Assembly (NCBI RefSeq): GCF_020532605.1
Contig: NZ_JAJATW010000007.1
Location: 62,001 to 126,000 of the forward strand
DNA length: 64,000 nt
From: Marinomonas algarum
Lineage (GTDB): Bacteria; Pseudomonadota; Gammaproteobacteria; Pseudomonadales; Marinomonadaceae
Direction of reading: 5' to 3'
Shown here piece after piece: positions 35,191-44,683 of the stretch (its first letter is position 1; each line of letters starts with the position of its first letter). Both the position numbers and the translations under genes were made by a program. The notes beneath the pieces were generated by a model. It worked only from the letters and a program-made list of their open reading frames with translations. It ran no database searches and was not told the origin of the DNA.

Positions 35191-36272
35191 GACCGAGCCT
35201 CCGCGTCTAACGTACCCAAGCGCTCACGCTGATAAGAACCACTCTGCACATTCTGACACCACTGGCTATTAGCCAAATACCACTCCACCGTTTTGCGTAA
35301 CCCTGTTTCAAAGGTTTCTTCCGGTGTCCAATCGAGTTCCGCACTCATTTTAGACGCATCAATCGCATAACGACGATCGTGGCCAGGGCGGTCGGTAACG
35401 TAAGTGATTTGCTCGGCGTAAGCTGTGTCTTTTGGCACCAACTCATCCAGAGTACGACACAAGGTTTCCACCACTTCTAAATTGGTTTTTTCATTGTGGC
35501 CGCCAATGTTATAGGTTTCGCCCACCTCGCCTTCCGTTACTACTTTATAAAGTGCGCGAGCATGGTCTTCCACATACAACCAATCACGAATTTGATCACC
35601 TTTGCCATAAATCGGTAACGGCTTACCCTCTAAGGCATTCAGAATCACCAGAGGAATCAGTTTTTCAGGAAAATGGTAAGGGCCATAATTATTAGAGCAA
35701 TTGGTCACCAAGGTAGGAAAACCGTAAGTACGTAACCAAGCTCGAACCAAATGATCACTGGAGGCTTTACTGGCAGAATAAGGACTGCTCGGGGCATAGG
35801 GCGTTTGCTCAGTAAACAAAGGTAGGTCGCCTACCTGCTCATCAGGGTGTGGTAAATCCCCATACACTTCATCAGTTGAAATATGATGAAAACGAAACGC
35901 CTGCTGTTCTTCGTTAGACAAACCATTCCAATAATGGCGAGCGGCTTCTAATAAGGTGTAAGTACCGACGATATTGGTTTGAATAAACTCGGCAGGGCCT
36001 GTGATCGATCGGTCAACATGACTCTCAGCGGCTAGGTGCATTACGGCATCGGGTTGATGGATTGAAAATACTCGGTCTAATTCAGCACGATCACAAATAT
36101 CCACCTGCTCAAACGCATAACGGGCATTGTCAGACACCTCCGCCAACGACTCTAAATTCCCCGCGTAGGTTAACTTATCCACATTCACCACACTGTCTTG
36201 GGTGTTTTGAATAATATGGCGTATAACCGCCGAACCAATAAAACCCGCGCCGCCGGTGACTAGAATTTTCAT
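35187..36272 (-). CDS. rmlB: dTDP-glucose 4,6-dehydratase
   Basis: 361 residues. NAD-binding motif [13 protein letters not shown], catalytic Tyr and Lys in [12 protein letters not shown], and the active-site region [11 protein letters not shown] with Asp and Glu. It converts dTDP-glucose to dTDP-4-keto-6-deoxyglucose, the branch point for the amino sugar made by the aminotransferase at 33235. It is the first biosynthetic gene of the long minus-strand cluster; the upstream 107 bases hold a REP-like repeat and the next gene is the MarR-type EPS regulator. Confidence 0.96.
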   Translation of the reverse strand: MKILVTGGAGFIGSAVIRHIIQNTQDSVVNVDKLTYAGNLESLAEVSDNARYAFEQVDICDRAELDRVFSIHQPDAVMHLAAESHVDRSITGPAEFIQTNIVGTYTLLEAARHYWNGLSNEEQQAFRFHHISTDEVYGDLPHPDEQVGDLPLFTEQTPYAPSSPYSASKASSDHLVRAWLRTYGFPTLVTNCSNNYGPYHFPEKLIPLVILNALEGKPLPIYGKGDQIRDWLYVEDHARALYKVVTEGEVGETYNIGGHNEKTNLEVVETLCRTLDELVPKDTAYAEQITYVTDRPGHDRRYAIDASKMSAELDWTPEETFETGLRKTVEWYLANSQWCQNVQSGSYQRERLGTLDAEARS

Positions 36273-36326
36273 GTTTTTCTTTCCATATTCTGTGATTGCT
36301 TTGACATTTTGTCTTTATTTGCACAT

Positions 36327-36365
36327 CGCCGGATAACGCCTCGTGCCTCGTCTCATCCGGCCTAC
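36327..36365. repeat. REP-like repeat, family A
   Basis: A 39-base copy beginning CGCCGGATAACGCCTCGTGC and ending ATCCGGCCTAC; the outer arms GCCGGAT and ATCCGGC pair. It lies between the MarR-type regulator and rmlB. See 49834-50176 for the full description. Confidence 0.85.
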
Positions 36366-36379
36366 GGTCTTGTATAACT

Positions 36380-36703
36380 TTAAACTTTCAGCACTTCTTC
36401 TCGAAGTTGTTCTATCTCTTGCGCCAGTCTTTCATGCTCTTCTAACTTGCGCTGTAAAAAGCGTTTCGTTAGGATCGCTTTGGCTTCTATGCCTTGCGGG
36501 GTAAGTAAATACAGATACCCCACTTTGTTACGGCTATTTTTGAAGTTATCCGCTTTAACCAACCCCTTCTCAACCAGTGCTTTCAAACAAAAATTCGCTT
36601 TCCCTAAACTGATATTAAGACGCCGTGCCAATTCCCGTTGACTGATATCGGGGTCTTGCTGAAGCTCTTTCAGTATTTTATATCTGTGTTCATCATCTAA
36701 CAT
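36380..36703 (-). CDS. MarR-family EPS-associated transcriptional regulator
   Basis: 107 residues. A winged helix-turn-helix (DISQRELARRLNISLGKANF, wing near LVKADNFKNS) is followed by a C-terminal coiled coil (KLEEHERLAQEIEQLREE), the form of the small MarR-like regulators that occur at the head of EPS clusters. It precedes rmlB on the same strand by about 107 bases, so it could lead the operon and control it. The inverted repeat at 36764-36780, 61 bases upstream of its start, is a candidate operator. Confidence 0.85.
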   Translation of the reverse strand: MLDDEHRYKILKELQQDPDISQRELARRLNISLGKANFCLKALVEKGLVKADNFKNSRNKVGYLYLLTPQGIEAKAILTKRFLQRKLEEHERLAQEIEQLREEVLKV

Positions 36704-36763
36704 ACTGACCTACAAAAACTCGGCTATCCATGAAATCTGAAAAGCAAGAAATCAGAACAGCCC

Positions 36764-36780
36764 TGTTCAACGGGTGAACA
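36764..36780. promoter_or_regulatory. Candidate operator upstream of the EPS MarR gene
   Basis: Inverted repeat TGTTCA-ACGGG-TGAACA, between the MarR-type gene (-) and the beta-CASP gene (+), which are divergent. Size and symmetry fit a dimeric winged-helix protein. The binding protein is inferred only from position. Confidence 0.4.
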
Positions 36781-36960
36781 ATGATAATAGTATGACAGAA
36801 ATATGTAAACACGGTGTAGGCTGTTTTCTTCGTCAAACGCACTTTAGCAATGGGAACAGTCACTCGTAGCAGGAATAGTCGGAATAGTCGCAGGAATTGT
36901 TTTTCAGCTCGTTCCTCGGTATTTTAACTATCTAAATACACCACTGCATAAGGAACATGT

Positions 36961-38397
36961 ATGTTAACCATCAAACACCACGGCGCCGTTAACGGTGTCA
37001 CCGGCTCTTGCCACGAACTCTTTATCGACGACCAACACTCCATCCTCGTCGACTGCGGCCTCTTCCAAGGAGCCGAAGCCTCCGGCCAAGGCGCCGGCGC
37101 CAGCCAACTCGAAATCGAATTCGACATCAGCGCCGTACAAGCACTTTTTATCACCCACGTCCACATCGACCACGTAGGGCGCTTACCCTACCTACTGGCA
37201 GCAGGCTTTACCGGCCCCATCTACTGCTCACAACCCAGCGCCGCCTTACTGCCCCTCGTCATCGAAGACGCCCTCAAAGTCGGCGTCACCCGCAACGCCA
37301 GCATCATCCAAGCTTGCCTCGACCGCCTTAACAAACAACTCATCGCCATCGACTACGGCGTCTGGCAAACCATCCCCCTTACAGACCCCAAGGCTGGGCA
37401 AGTGCAACTCAAACTCAAACAAGCCGGCCATATCCTCGGCTCCGCCTACGGCACCTTTCGGGTCCGCACCCCCGCCATACGCCAAAGCAAACGTTACCAC
37501 GATGTGTTATTTTCCGGTGACCTAGGCGCGCCCTACTCGCCCCTACTGAACACCCCCAAATCGCCCTACCGCACCGACCAACTCATTATAGAAAGCACCT
37601 ACGGCGACCGTAACCACGACAACCGCCACCAGCGTCGTCAGACCTTACAACACAGCCTAGAACACGCCCTCAGCGACTCCGGCAGCGTATTGATCCCCGC
37701 CTTTAGCATTGGCCGCACCCAAGAACTGCTCTACGAACTGGAACACATCATCCACCTCAATCGTCACAAAAACGTTAGCCACACCCGCTCGGGCATGGCG
37801 CTGGACTGGGAAGACATCGACATCATCATTGACTCTCCCCTCGCCAGCCGCTTTACCGAGGTATACAAAACGTTAAAACACTACTGGGACAAGGAAGCCA
37901 AGGTACGACTCAACGCCGGTCGGCACCCTTTGAGTTTTGAGCAAGTCACCACCATCGACAGCCACGAGACCCACTTACAAACCGTGGACTACTTGACTCG
38001 CCAAACCCGCCCGGCAATTGTCATCGCCGCCTCCGGCATGTGTGCGGGTGGGCGCATGGTTAACTACCTAAAAGCCCTATTGGGCGACCCACGTAACGAC
38101 GTACTCTTCGTTGGCTACCAAGCTGCCGGCACACCCGGACGAGATATCCTCAAATACCACGAAAAACCCAACGGCTACGTCCTATTTGATGGCGAAAAAT
38201 ACCCCATCAAAGCCCAGGTCAAACAAATCAGCGGCTACTCCGCCCACGCAGGGCAAAACGACCTACTCAACTTCATCAAACGCATGCGCTTCCCACCGCA
38301 ACAAACCCGCATCGTCCATGGCGATGACCAGGCCAAACACACCTTCAAACAACTGCTACAACAAAAATACCCCAACATGGACATCATCATCCCGTAG
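36961..38397 (+). CDS. MBL-fold beta-CASP metallohydrolase (predicted RNase, CPSF/YSH1-like)
   Basis: 478 residues. The zinc motif HVHIDHVGRLPYL (HxHxDH) is in the metallo-beta-lactamase domain, the third His in AGHILGSAYG and Asp in FSGDLGAPYSP. The beta-CASP insert follows, with SFSIGRTQELLYEL, ASGMCAGGRMVNYL and SGYSAHAGQNDLL carrying the later motifs. Relatives are RNA-processing nucleases, so a ribonuclease role is expected, without known substrate. It is on the opposite strand to the EPS genes on both sides and its codons are strongly C-rich, unlike theirs, so it is probably not part of the EPS pathway. Confidence 0.88.
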   Translation: MLTIKHHGAVNGVTGSCHELFIDDQHSILVDCGLFQGAEASGQGAGASQLEIEFDISAVQALFITHVHIDHVGRLPYLLAAGFTGPIYCSQPSAALLPLVIEDALKVGVTRNASIIQACLDRLNKQLIAIDYGVWQTIPLTDPKAGQVQLKLKQAGHILGSAYGTFRVRTPAIRQSKRYHDVLFSGDLGAPYSPLLNTPKSPYRTDQLIIESTYGDRNHDNRHQRRQTLQHSLEHALSDSGSVLIPAFSIGRTQELLYELEHIIHLNRHKNVSHTRSGMALDWEDIDIIIDSPLASRFTEVYKTLKHYWDKEAKVRLNAGRHPLSFEQVTTIDSHETHLQTVDYLTRQTRPAIVIAASGMCAGGRMVNYLKALLGDPRNDVLFVGYQAAGTPGRDILKYHEKPNGYVLFDGEKYPIKAQVKQISGYSAHAGQNDLLNFIKRMRFPPQQTRIVHGDDQAKHTFKQLLQQKYPNMDIIIP

Positions 38398-38412
38398 CAT
38401 TGGCTTCCACAA

Positions 38413-38605
38413 CGCCGGATAACGCCTCGTACCTCGGCTCATCCGGCCTACAATTTGATGGATTCATGCTCCCCCGTAGGGCACCATAAGCGACAGCGTA
38501 ATGTGCCGTGGGAATGTGCCATCAGAATTGCATGAACGCACATGATGGGTATTTTATGGCGTTAAACACCGGATAACGCCTCGTACCTCGGCTCATCCGG
38601 CCTAC
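38413..38605. repeat. REP-like cluster: family A, family B, family A
   Basis: Two family A copies (38413-38451 and 38567-38605) enclose one family B copy (38474-38508) between the beta-CASP gene and the end of wzc. This 211-base gap contains nothing else that I recognise. The second family A copy ends four bases from the wzc stop codon, so its hairpin would form at the 3' end of that mRNA. Confidence 0.88.
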
Positions 38606-38608
38606 GAA

Positions 38609-40846
38609 TTATTTGTCGCTTTTGTATGCATAATTGTAGTAGCCATAGCCGTAACCATAGTAACCACTGGCTTTTTTCTCAACCGCATTAAGGATAAAGC
38701 CTTTTACTTCAATACCTGCCTGATCAAAGCGGTTGTAAGCAATTTCAATTTCCTTCAGAGTATTCTGGTCAAAGCGCCCCACCATCAAGCTGGTACCACA
38801 CAATGCTCCTACCACACTGGCATCGGTCACGGCTAAAATTGGCGGCGTATCAATGACAACCAAATCATAATTGACTGATGCCCACTCCATAAAAGCCTTC
38901 ATTCTTGGATGCATAAGCAACTCAGACGGGTTAGGTGGAATCTGGCCACGCGTCATCACATCTAAGTTTTCTATGCTCGTGGTTTTGACATTTTCCGATG
39001 GCTCATGCTGACCACTTAACAGATCAGACAAACCATTTTCCCAGCTCAAACCAAAATGCTCTTGTATATAACCTTTGCGCATATCAGCATCTATTAACAA
39101 CACTCGCTGCCCTGTCTTCGCCGCGACCGCTGCAAAATTAGAGGAAATAAAAGACTTACCAACCGAGGGTGAAGGCCCTGAAATCATCAATATGCTATTT
39201 TTCGCTTCCAGCATAGCAAAGTGCAAATTGGTACGCAGGCTGCGTAAAGACTCTATTGCCAAATCTGTCGGATCGGACTCAGACAACAACGACTCGGTCA
39301 AGTCAGGATGCTCTTTTGGTGCTGACAATGCGTGAGAACCCTTACCTTTACGATGTTTTAAACGCTTCTTCTTACTCGTTATTTTTTCTGTCAATTTCAA
39401 CTGAGCGTCTGACTTTGGCACACTCGCATAAACAGGTAGACCAATCTCTTCGACCTGCTCCGGTGACTGCACCCCTTTATGTAAAACTGTACGAACCAAG
39501 GCAAGACCAACGGACAACATACCACCTAATAAGGTTGCAACCACCACAATTAACGGCTTTTTTGGTGCAATAGCAGTTGAGTAAACTTGGGCTGGATCTA
39601 GGATACGAACATTACCTACCGTACTGGCCTTAATAATTCGCAGTTCCTGTACCTTATTCAGAAGTTTGATGTAAATTTGCTGGTTTACTGTGACATCACG
39701 CTTAATACGAAGCGCCTCACGCTGCACTAGCGGCATAGATTGTACTTGCTTTTCTAGCTCTGCTTTTTCTTTTAATAAAAGATCACGGTTGGTTAGTAAA
39801 GATTTATAAGACACATGATCCTTTTTAAACCGCTGACTGATTTGCGCTTCTCTTATGGTCAAGTCATTCAATTTATTATCCAACGCCACCATGGCTTGCA
39901 GTACGGTTTGTGCTTCAAAGCCTAGATCAAGTGAACCGTTTTGTGTCTGAAAGTCATTGTATTTATCTTCAGAAGCAATCAACTCATTTTTTACTTCTGG
40001 CAAGTTATCACTTAAAAATTGTAAGCTTTTTTCCGCCTCAGCTGAGCTGCGCTCCACATTTTGTATAAAAAAGTTCTGGCTAACGTCGTCTACAATGGCT
40101 TTGATCAGATCTTTATCGCTCCCTGTGTAGGTCATCAATAACATACCTGTCCCTTTACCTTGCTCTTTAATCTCAAGGCCTCCTTTTAACGACTGTATTA
40201 CGTTAAAACGTGTAGGCTGTGTCAAACTAAATTTACTGCCCGATTTTCCTTCTAGCTGACTGATAAAAAGACGATAACCATTGGCTTGAGCAAGCTCACC
40301 CACCTTCCCATCAAGTAACACTCGCTCTTGCTGGTCAAGCAATTGATATTGTCCCAACTGAGCATCAACCAATACCACCACAAAAGCAGCAGTCTCTTGC
40401 CCTTCTGGGGCTTGGAAGCTTTCCACTTGACCAATGGACTCTGTGTTGGTCAATCGAGCTAAGCCTTCCCCAATATAAGGCATATAGACAGGGCGCAGAC
40501 GAGTGGTTAAATTCAGATTATCAACCGTTTTTCCCAGAATCATTCGAGATTTGATAATCTCAATTTCTGTAGATGAAGAAGCGTCATTAGCAAACATATC
40601 ACCCGTTTCACCACCCACTAACGCCGAAACACTATTCGGTCCACTTTCTACCTGAATCAGTGCGTCAGCCTTATAAATAGGCGTTTGCATTAGGGCATAA
40701 AAAACACCAAGCAACATGAACAGGACAGTAGTTAGAATAATCCACCAGCGTGCGTCTAATAACACACCAAAGAGCTTGCCCAAATCAATTTCATCATCAT
40801 TTGTATCCTTGGGCATACCCACTTGCTTTACCGTCATTATTTTCAA
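38609..40846 (-). CDS. wzc: Polysaccharide co-polymerase / tyrosine autokinase (Wzc)
   Basis: 745 residues. Wzz-type N-terminal domain with helices near residues 35-55 and 435-455, a long periplasmic coiled coil between them, and a cytosolic BY-kinase domain with Walker A SGPSPSVGKS, A' LLIDADMRKG and Walker B LVVIDTPP. The C-terminal tyrosine cluster (GYYGYGYGYYNYAY) is the autophosphorylation site. It controls polymer length and export together with Wza and Wzb. The gene is preceded by wzb and wza on the same strand, the classical export operon, although the gaps here are 70-100 bases. Confidence 0.95.
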   Translation of the reverse strand: MKIMTVKQVGMPKDTNDDEIDLGKLFGVLLDARWWIILTTVLFMLLGVFYALMQTPIYKADALIQVESGPNSVSALVGGETGDMFANDASSSTEIEIIKSRMILGKTVDNLNLTTRLRPVYMPYIGEGLARLTNTESIGQVESFQAPEGQETAAFVVVLVDAQLGQYQLLDQQERVLLDGKVGELAQANGYRLFISQLEGKSGSKFSLTQPTRFNVIQSLKGGLEIKEQGKGTGMLLMTYTGSDKDLIKAIVDDVSQNFFIQNVERSSAEAEKSLQFLSDNLPEVKNELIASEDKYNDFQTQNGSLDLGFEAQTVLQAMVALDNKLNDLTIREAQISQRFKKDHVSYKSLLTNRDLLLKEKAELEKQVQSMPLVQREALRIKRDVTVNQQIYIKLLNKVQELRIIKASTVGNVRILDPAQVYSTAIAPKKPLIVVVATLLGGMLSVGLALVRTVLHKGVQSPEQVEEIGLPVYASVPKSDAQLKLTEKITSKKKRLKHRKGKGSHALSAPKEHPDLTESLLSESDPTDLAIESLRSLRTNLHFAMLEAKNSILMISGPSPSVGKSFISSNFAAVAAKTGQRVLLIDADMRKGYIQEHFGLSWENGLSDLLSGQHEPSENVKTTSIENLDVMTRGQIPPNPSELLMHPRMKAFMEWASVNYDLVVIDTPPILAVTDASVVGALCGTSLMVGRFDQNTLKEIEIAYNRFDQAGIEVKGFILNAVEKKASGYYGYGYGYYNYAYKSDK

Positions 40847-40947
40847 ACCTTTTACTTAAATATTTTTTATATTGCCCTTAATACGGCAATGGCATGTATC
40901 GTTAGGCATAACCACAACGAAGCACAACAAAATTAAAAATTATGAAA

Positions 40948-41391
40948 CTACTTTAATTTTAGCATCCAAGCACTGGATGCTCTCTCGATCAGCTCATAAG
41001 CATAATCGAAGGCTTCAGGGCTTTTTTGATATGGATCAGGTATGTCTTTTTTACCCAACCACTCACCGAATAGCATTATTTTACCACGTACCTGTGGCGC
41101 GATTCGTGACACGGCTTCAATGTGTCCCTTCTCCATTACCAGGAGCAGATCATAATACAAACACATCTCTAACGTCAGCTGCTGTGCTTTATGCTGTGAC
41201 AAGTCCACACCGTGAGCCCTCGCAGTCTCTACTGCAGCTGCGTCTGCCGGTTTGCCTGACAACCCACTTTTCTCCGTTCCCACACCCGCCGAGGCAATGT
41301 GTTTATTAGGAAGCTGCTTTTTTAGCAAAGCTTCGCCTGTTGGAGAGCGACAAATATTCCCAACACAGACAATTAAAATTTTCTCAAACAT
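40948..41391 (-). CDS. wzb: Low-molecular-weight protein tyrosine phosphatase (Wzb)
   Basis: About 147 residues. The P-loop CVGNICRS (Cys-x5-Arg-Ser) is at the N-terminus and the general-acid Asp in DIPDPY near residue 115. It dephosphorylates the Wzc tyrosine tail; cycling of Wzc phosphorylation is needed for capsule or EPS export in known systems. I chose the ATG giving MFEKILIVC (41391) over one at 41400. It stands between wza and wzc as in other export operons. Confidence 0.92.
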   Translation of the reverse strand: MFEKILIVCVGNICRSPTGEALLKKQLPNKHIASAGVGTEKSGLSGKPADAAAVETARAHGVDLSQHKAQQLTLEMCLYYDLLLVMEKGHIEAVSRIAPQVRGKIMLFGEWLGKKDIPDPYQKSPEAFDYAYELIERASSAWMLKLK

Positions 41392-41473
41392 AAAAACCAT
41401 CTACTTTAATATTTCACAACTGGAGTGAATTCATCTACCCATTGACGCTTTCGGCTTTGCCTAAATTAGATAT

Positions 41474-42553
41474 CTAGTTGTAGACAAAATTAAAGCGTGT
41501 CACAGTCGGTATCAACAAGTTAATCAGGCGGTTCCAACGCACGACAGGCGCCGCAGTCACATAGACCACATCGTATGCTTGCAAATTAAACTCTGTACCA
41601 AGCACAAGAGCAGAGACGTCTTTCACATTAAGTTGATAAACATCAGCAAGGCGGTCTTTCTTTTCTTCACCTTTCACGGCTCGAATGACAAATACCCCTG
41701 TTGCATCGGCGGTTAACTCATTGATTCCTCCGACACTGCTTAGAGCTTCAGTTAAACTCATACCCGCACGATCAATCTTAAGTAACTTAGGTGCATTCAC
41801 TTCTCCCATAACAAACACCTTCTGGGCGTCGTTACGCGGCACATGAACAATATCCCCTGGCATTAACAATCGGTTTTGCGTTAAATCACCATGCTGAATT
41901 AAGGCAAACAAGGAAAGATTTTCTTCTTGGCCATTTCTAGTAAGAGACACATTACGCCAATCGGCACTGGCACCTAAACCACCAGCATTATTGATTGCAT
42001 CTAACAAGGTGAGGGGGATATTTGAAATGGGTTGCTGACCGGGCTGACCGACTTCGCCTGTAATATAAGCACGCTTTGACTGAAAGGCTGCTACGCTCAC
42101 GTCCACCTGTGGGCTAGTAATATACCTTTCCAAACGCTGAGAAATTTCAACACGCACATCTTCAACGGTTCTATTAGCAACCTTTACCTGACCAATATAG
42201 GGATAGAAAATAGCACCATCGGAGTGAACCCAATTACCATTCAGGGGCACAGTTAATTCAGGGTGATCCCACACCGTAATGTTAAGTACATCCCCTACGC
42301 CAATACGGTACTCATACTGACTAATTTCTTCATCTAACACTGCATTTGAAGAAGGAGAAGGTTCCAGTAACCGTAAATCCGCGACTTTTTGGGGGGTTAA
42401 TGGGTAAACACTCACCTGACTAGACAACTCTGTTGGTTCAGTCTCAGCAACAACTTGGTCTTCTTCTGGAGCAAAATGTGAACCTTGATATGAGCAACCA
42501 GCAACCAGCGTTAACGGCAAAGCAACGGTTAATAAAAATGTCTTTATCTTCAT
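41474..42553 (-). CDS. wza: Outer-membrane polysaccharide export lipoprotein (Wza)
   Basis: 359 residues. Lipoprotein signal peptide with the lipobox LVAGC (Cys20). The polysaccharide export domain is visible from [24 protein letters not shown] repeats follow ([20 protein letters not shown] and [13 protein letters not shown]). The C-terminal end [13 protein letters not shown] is the amphipathic helix that forms the outer-membrane pore. It should form an octameric channel through which the EPS leaves the cell. Divergent from yjbE, with about 255 bases between them that probably hold the promoters of both. Confidence 0.94.
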   Translation of the reverse strand: MKIKTFLLTVALPLTLVAGCSYQGSHFAPEEDQVVAETEPTELSSQVSVYPLTPQKVADLRLLEPSPSSNAVLDEEISQYEYRIGVGDVLNITVWDHPELTVPLNGNWVHSDGAIFYPYIGQVKVANRTVEDVRVEISQRLERYITSPQVDVSVAAFQSKRAYITGEVGQPGQQPISNIPLTLLDAINNAGGLGASADWRNVSLTRNGQEENLSLFALIQHGDLTQNRLLMPGDIVHVPRNDAQKVFVMGEVNAPKLLKIDRAGMSLTEALSSVGGINELTADATGVFVIRAVKGEEKKDRLADVYQLNVKDVSALVLGTEFNLQAYDVVYVTAAPVVRWNRLINLLIPTVTRFNFVYN

Positions 42554-42808
42554 TGTGGATAAATCAAACTCTGTTACTAAAATTGGATGGAAAGCAGTGT
42601 ATGATATTTTTGTTTAGTTATGTAGCCAAGTATGCAAAAAAAAGTGCTTCGAAAGTAATCCATCTAGGCAAAGTTTGACTCTATATGAACCTAATAAAAT
42701 GGTTTCAGAAACATAAATTGTCACTTACATTTCAACTTTTCTTCTACTAGAATGGAGTTGAAGATTTGTTCTTCACACATCGATGTTGTAAAAAACAAGG
42801 GAAATATT

Positions 42809-43153
42809 ATGAAATTAACAACTTTAGCGACTGTCGTTGCTCTTGGCCTAGCTAGCCAAGCTTATGGTGAAGCCGCTGGTAGTGTCGGTGCTTCTACAGG
42901 TGCAACTTCTGGTGCCGCGGCTGGTGCTTCTACTGGCGCAGCAGCGGGAACAGGCGCAGCAAGTGCTGGTGCCGCAGCAAGTACAGGCGCAGCAGCAGCA
43001 AGTGGTGCCGCAGCCGCATCTACAGCTGCAGCGACGGCTGCAACTGTTGGTTCTGTTGCAGCAGCAACTGCAGCAACAACCGTCGCTGTAGCGACAGCAG
43101 CCAGTGTTGCTGTAGCAGCTAGCGACAACACTGCTCCGACTACTACTAACTAG
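42809..43153 (+). CDS. yjbE: YjbE-like small secreted Ala/Gly/Thr-rich protein
   Basis: About 114 residues from ATG 42809, with AAGGG upstream; a longer frame to 42752 is not needed. Signal peptide LTTLATVVALGLASQAYG, then a low-complexity stretch of Ala, Gly, Ser and Thr. E. coli yjbE is a comparable small protein ahead of yjbFGH in an operon that affects EPS production. Because of the repetitive alanine codons, both strands stay open here; the plus frame is supported by start, signal peptide, context and the terminator that follows. Function in the pathway is unknown. Confidence 0.75.
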   Translation: MKLTTLATVVALGLASQAYGEAAGSVGASTGATSGAAAGASTGAAAGTGAASAGAAASTGAAAASGAAAASTAAATAATVGSVAAATAATTVAVATAASVAVAASDNTAPTTTN

Positions 43154-43176
43154 GTTAGTAGTTTTTATTCGACGTA

Positions 43177-43208
43177 AAATCGCTTAACTCTCGTTAGGCG
43201 ATTTTTTT
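43177..43208 (+). terminator. Rho-independent terminator after yjbE
   Basis: Stem AAATCGC...GCGATTT, extended by TTAAC/GTTAG, loop TCTC, followed by a long T-run. It lies between yjbE and yjbF, so yjbE would be expressed at a higher level, with read-through supplying yjbFGH. Confidence 0.85.
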
Positions 43209-43229
43209 CTTTTTTGCTTGGTCGACATT

Positions 43230-43961
43230 ATGACGTCTGTTCGCTCTTATTCTCTTTTTTCTACTCCCTTTCTGCTGATTGCGGCATTGATGTTATCAGG
43301 TTGCGCAAATAATTCAGACAATACCGTTGATCGCTTTAACAACGTACTGGAATTAAGCCGCGGCCAGACAATTTCCGCTGAACACTTGCAAAGCACTTCA
43401 TTTGCCAGCGCCATGGTCAGTATCAATGACAGTAATCCGGTTTTAATGGTCTTGGTGTTTATTGACCAGAACCCAAACAGCTACGCCCCGCGGTTGACTT
43501 GGATAGCCCAAGACAAAGCCACCATCATCACAGAAAATGGCCGTATCGTTAAAACAACAGGGTTTCTCTTTGACAATGTAGAAAGACTGGTCGAATATTC
43601 ACCGTCTTCCTCCCATGTTACATCTTCATTACCAGCACCTGATACCTCTTGGCAAGCAATGTATGATTGGTCCCCTGGCTATCGTTTTGGCTTTACCGCT
43701 TCAGTCAGCAGCATTTCAATGGGTGAAGACCTAGTAGAATCTGTGTTATGGCAGCAGCCCGCTCAAAGAATACAAGAAACGGTTCATTTCAATGGCTTAG
43801 ACAGCCACATTACCAACGATTTTTGGGTCGTGCCAGAAACCGCTCTCCACAAATCCTATGTTGTAAAAAGCACCCAATATTTAGGCCCTAACATGGCAAA
43901 AATTGATATGTTAATGGTCAAACCCTATGTAATGACGGTAACACCAGAAGGAATTAACTAA
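43230..43961 (+). CDS. yjbF: YjbF/GfcB-family lipoprotein
   Basis: About 243 residues. Lipoprotein signal with MLSGC near residue 26, then a compact beta-rich domain (ITENGRIVKTTGFLFDNVER is typical of the YjbF/GfcB family). In E. coli and others, YjbF-G-H/GfcB-C-D are outer-membrane and periplasmic proteins required for EPS or group 4 capsule. It overlaps yjbG by one base. ATG 43230 is preferred to TTG 43218. Confidence 0.9.
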   Translation: MTSVRSYSLFSTPFLLIAALMLSGCANNSDNTVDRFNNVLELSRGQTISAEHLQSTSFASAMVSINDSNPVLMVLVFIDQNPNSYAPRLTWIAQDKATIITENGRIVKTTGFLFDNVERLVEYSPSSSHVTSSLPAPDTSWQAMYDWSPGYRFGFTASVSSISMGEDLVESVLWQQPAQRIQETVHFNGLDSHITNDFWVVPETALHKSYVVKSTQYLGPNMAKIDMLMVKPYVMTVTPEGIN

Positions 43962-44683
43962 TGACGAGCATTTCATATCGAATACAGCCGTTATTGGCCT
44001 TTTTCCTTTCTTGCCTTGCTTCCAGCAGTATGGCCGCCAATATAACGCTCTTACAATCTAAGACTACCTTGACTTACTCCAGTGATGTGCGCCTGTCTCA
44101 AGTATTGCAAGACGCACATCATCAGCTTGATTATGAAGTATATCCTTTGGCTTCTGGTCTGATTAACCCAAGTAAACAGACACCAGTCACCAACGTCAAA
44201 AATAGTATTGTTACCCAGCTACAGAGCTTGCAACGAAAAGATGCAAATCGACTGGCTTCTCAATTAACCTCATTGAGCTTTGTTTTTTTTGAACCCATCA
44301 ATATGGATGTCGATAAAGTACGCGTCGGCGAAAAGCTTGACCCTCTGCTAAAAAAAGATTATTCGCTATCGCTACCTCGTCGAGCAGACCATATTTTGAT
44401 CGTTAATGCTGCGCAAGATCACTCGACACATACGCCTTTTCAGACGAATAAAGGTTTAAAGCCATATTTGACGCTATTGCCTAGCACACAACAGTATTCC
44501 TCTGTATGGATTATCCAACCCGACCGCCAAGTCTATTATGTTGACAACATTCAATGGCGTCACCAGCGTGTCTTTATTGCCCCTGGCGCGACCTTGTTTT
44601 TTGGGCTGCGCGACTTACCTGCAGAACACAGCGACCTTAATCGCAGAATCGCAAAATTACTTGCCTTGCGTTTGGAGCCATAA
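43961..44683 (+). CDS. yjbG: YjbG/GfcC-family periplasmic protein
   Basis: 240 residues. Signal peptide ending near SSSMAANITL. The body contains a region like the beta-grasp domains of GfcC (VRLSQVLQDAHHQLDYEVYP) and the C-terminal FIAPGATLFFGLRDLP. It likely interacts with the export complex in the periplasm. The ORF overlaps yjbF and yjbH by single bases (TAATG-type), so the three are translationally coupled. Confidence 0.88.
   Translation: MTSISYRIQPLLAFFLSCLASSSMAANITLLQSKTTLTYSSDVRLSQVLQDAHHQLDYEVYPLASGLINPSKQTPVTNVKNSIVTQLQSLQRKDANRLASQLTSLSFVFFEPINMDVDKVRVGEKLDPLLKKDYSLSLPRRADHILIVNAAQDHSTHTPFQTNKGLKPYLTLLPSTQQYSSVWIIQPDRQVYYVDNIQWRHQRVFIAPGATLFFGLRDLPAEHSDLNRRIAKLLALRLEP

Noticed and set aside
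42862-43131. Minus-strand Ala/Val-rich frame opposite yjbE
   Set aside because: Product of alanine-codon repetition; lacks start signals and context, while the plus frame has signal peptide and terminator.
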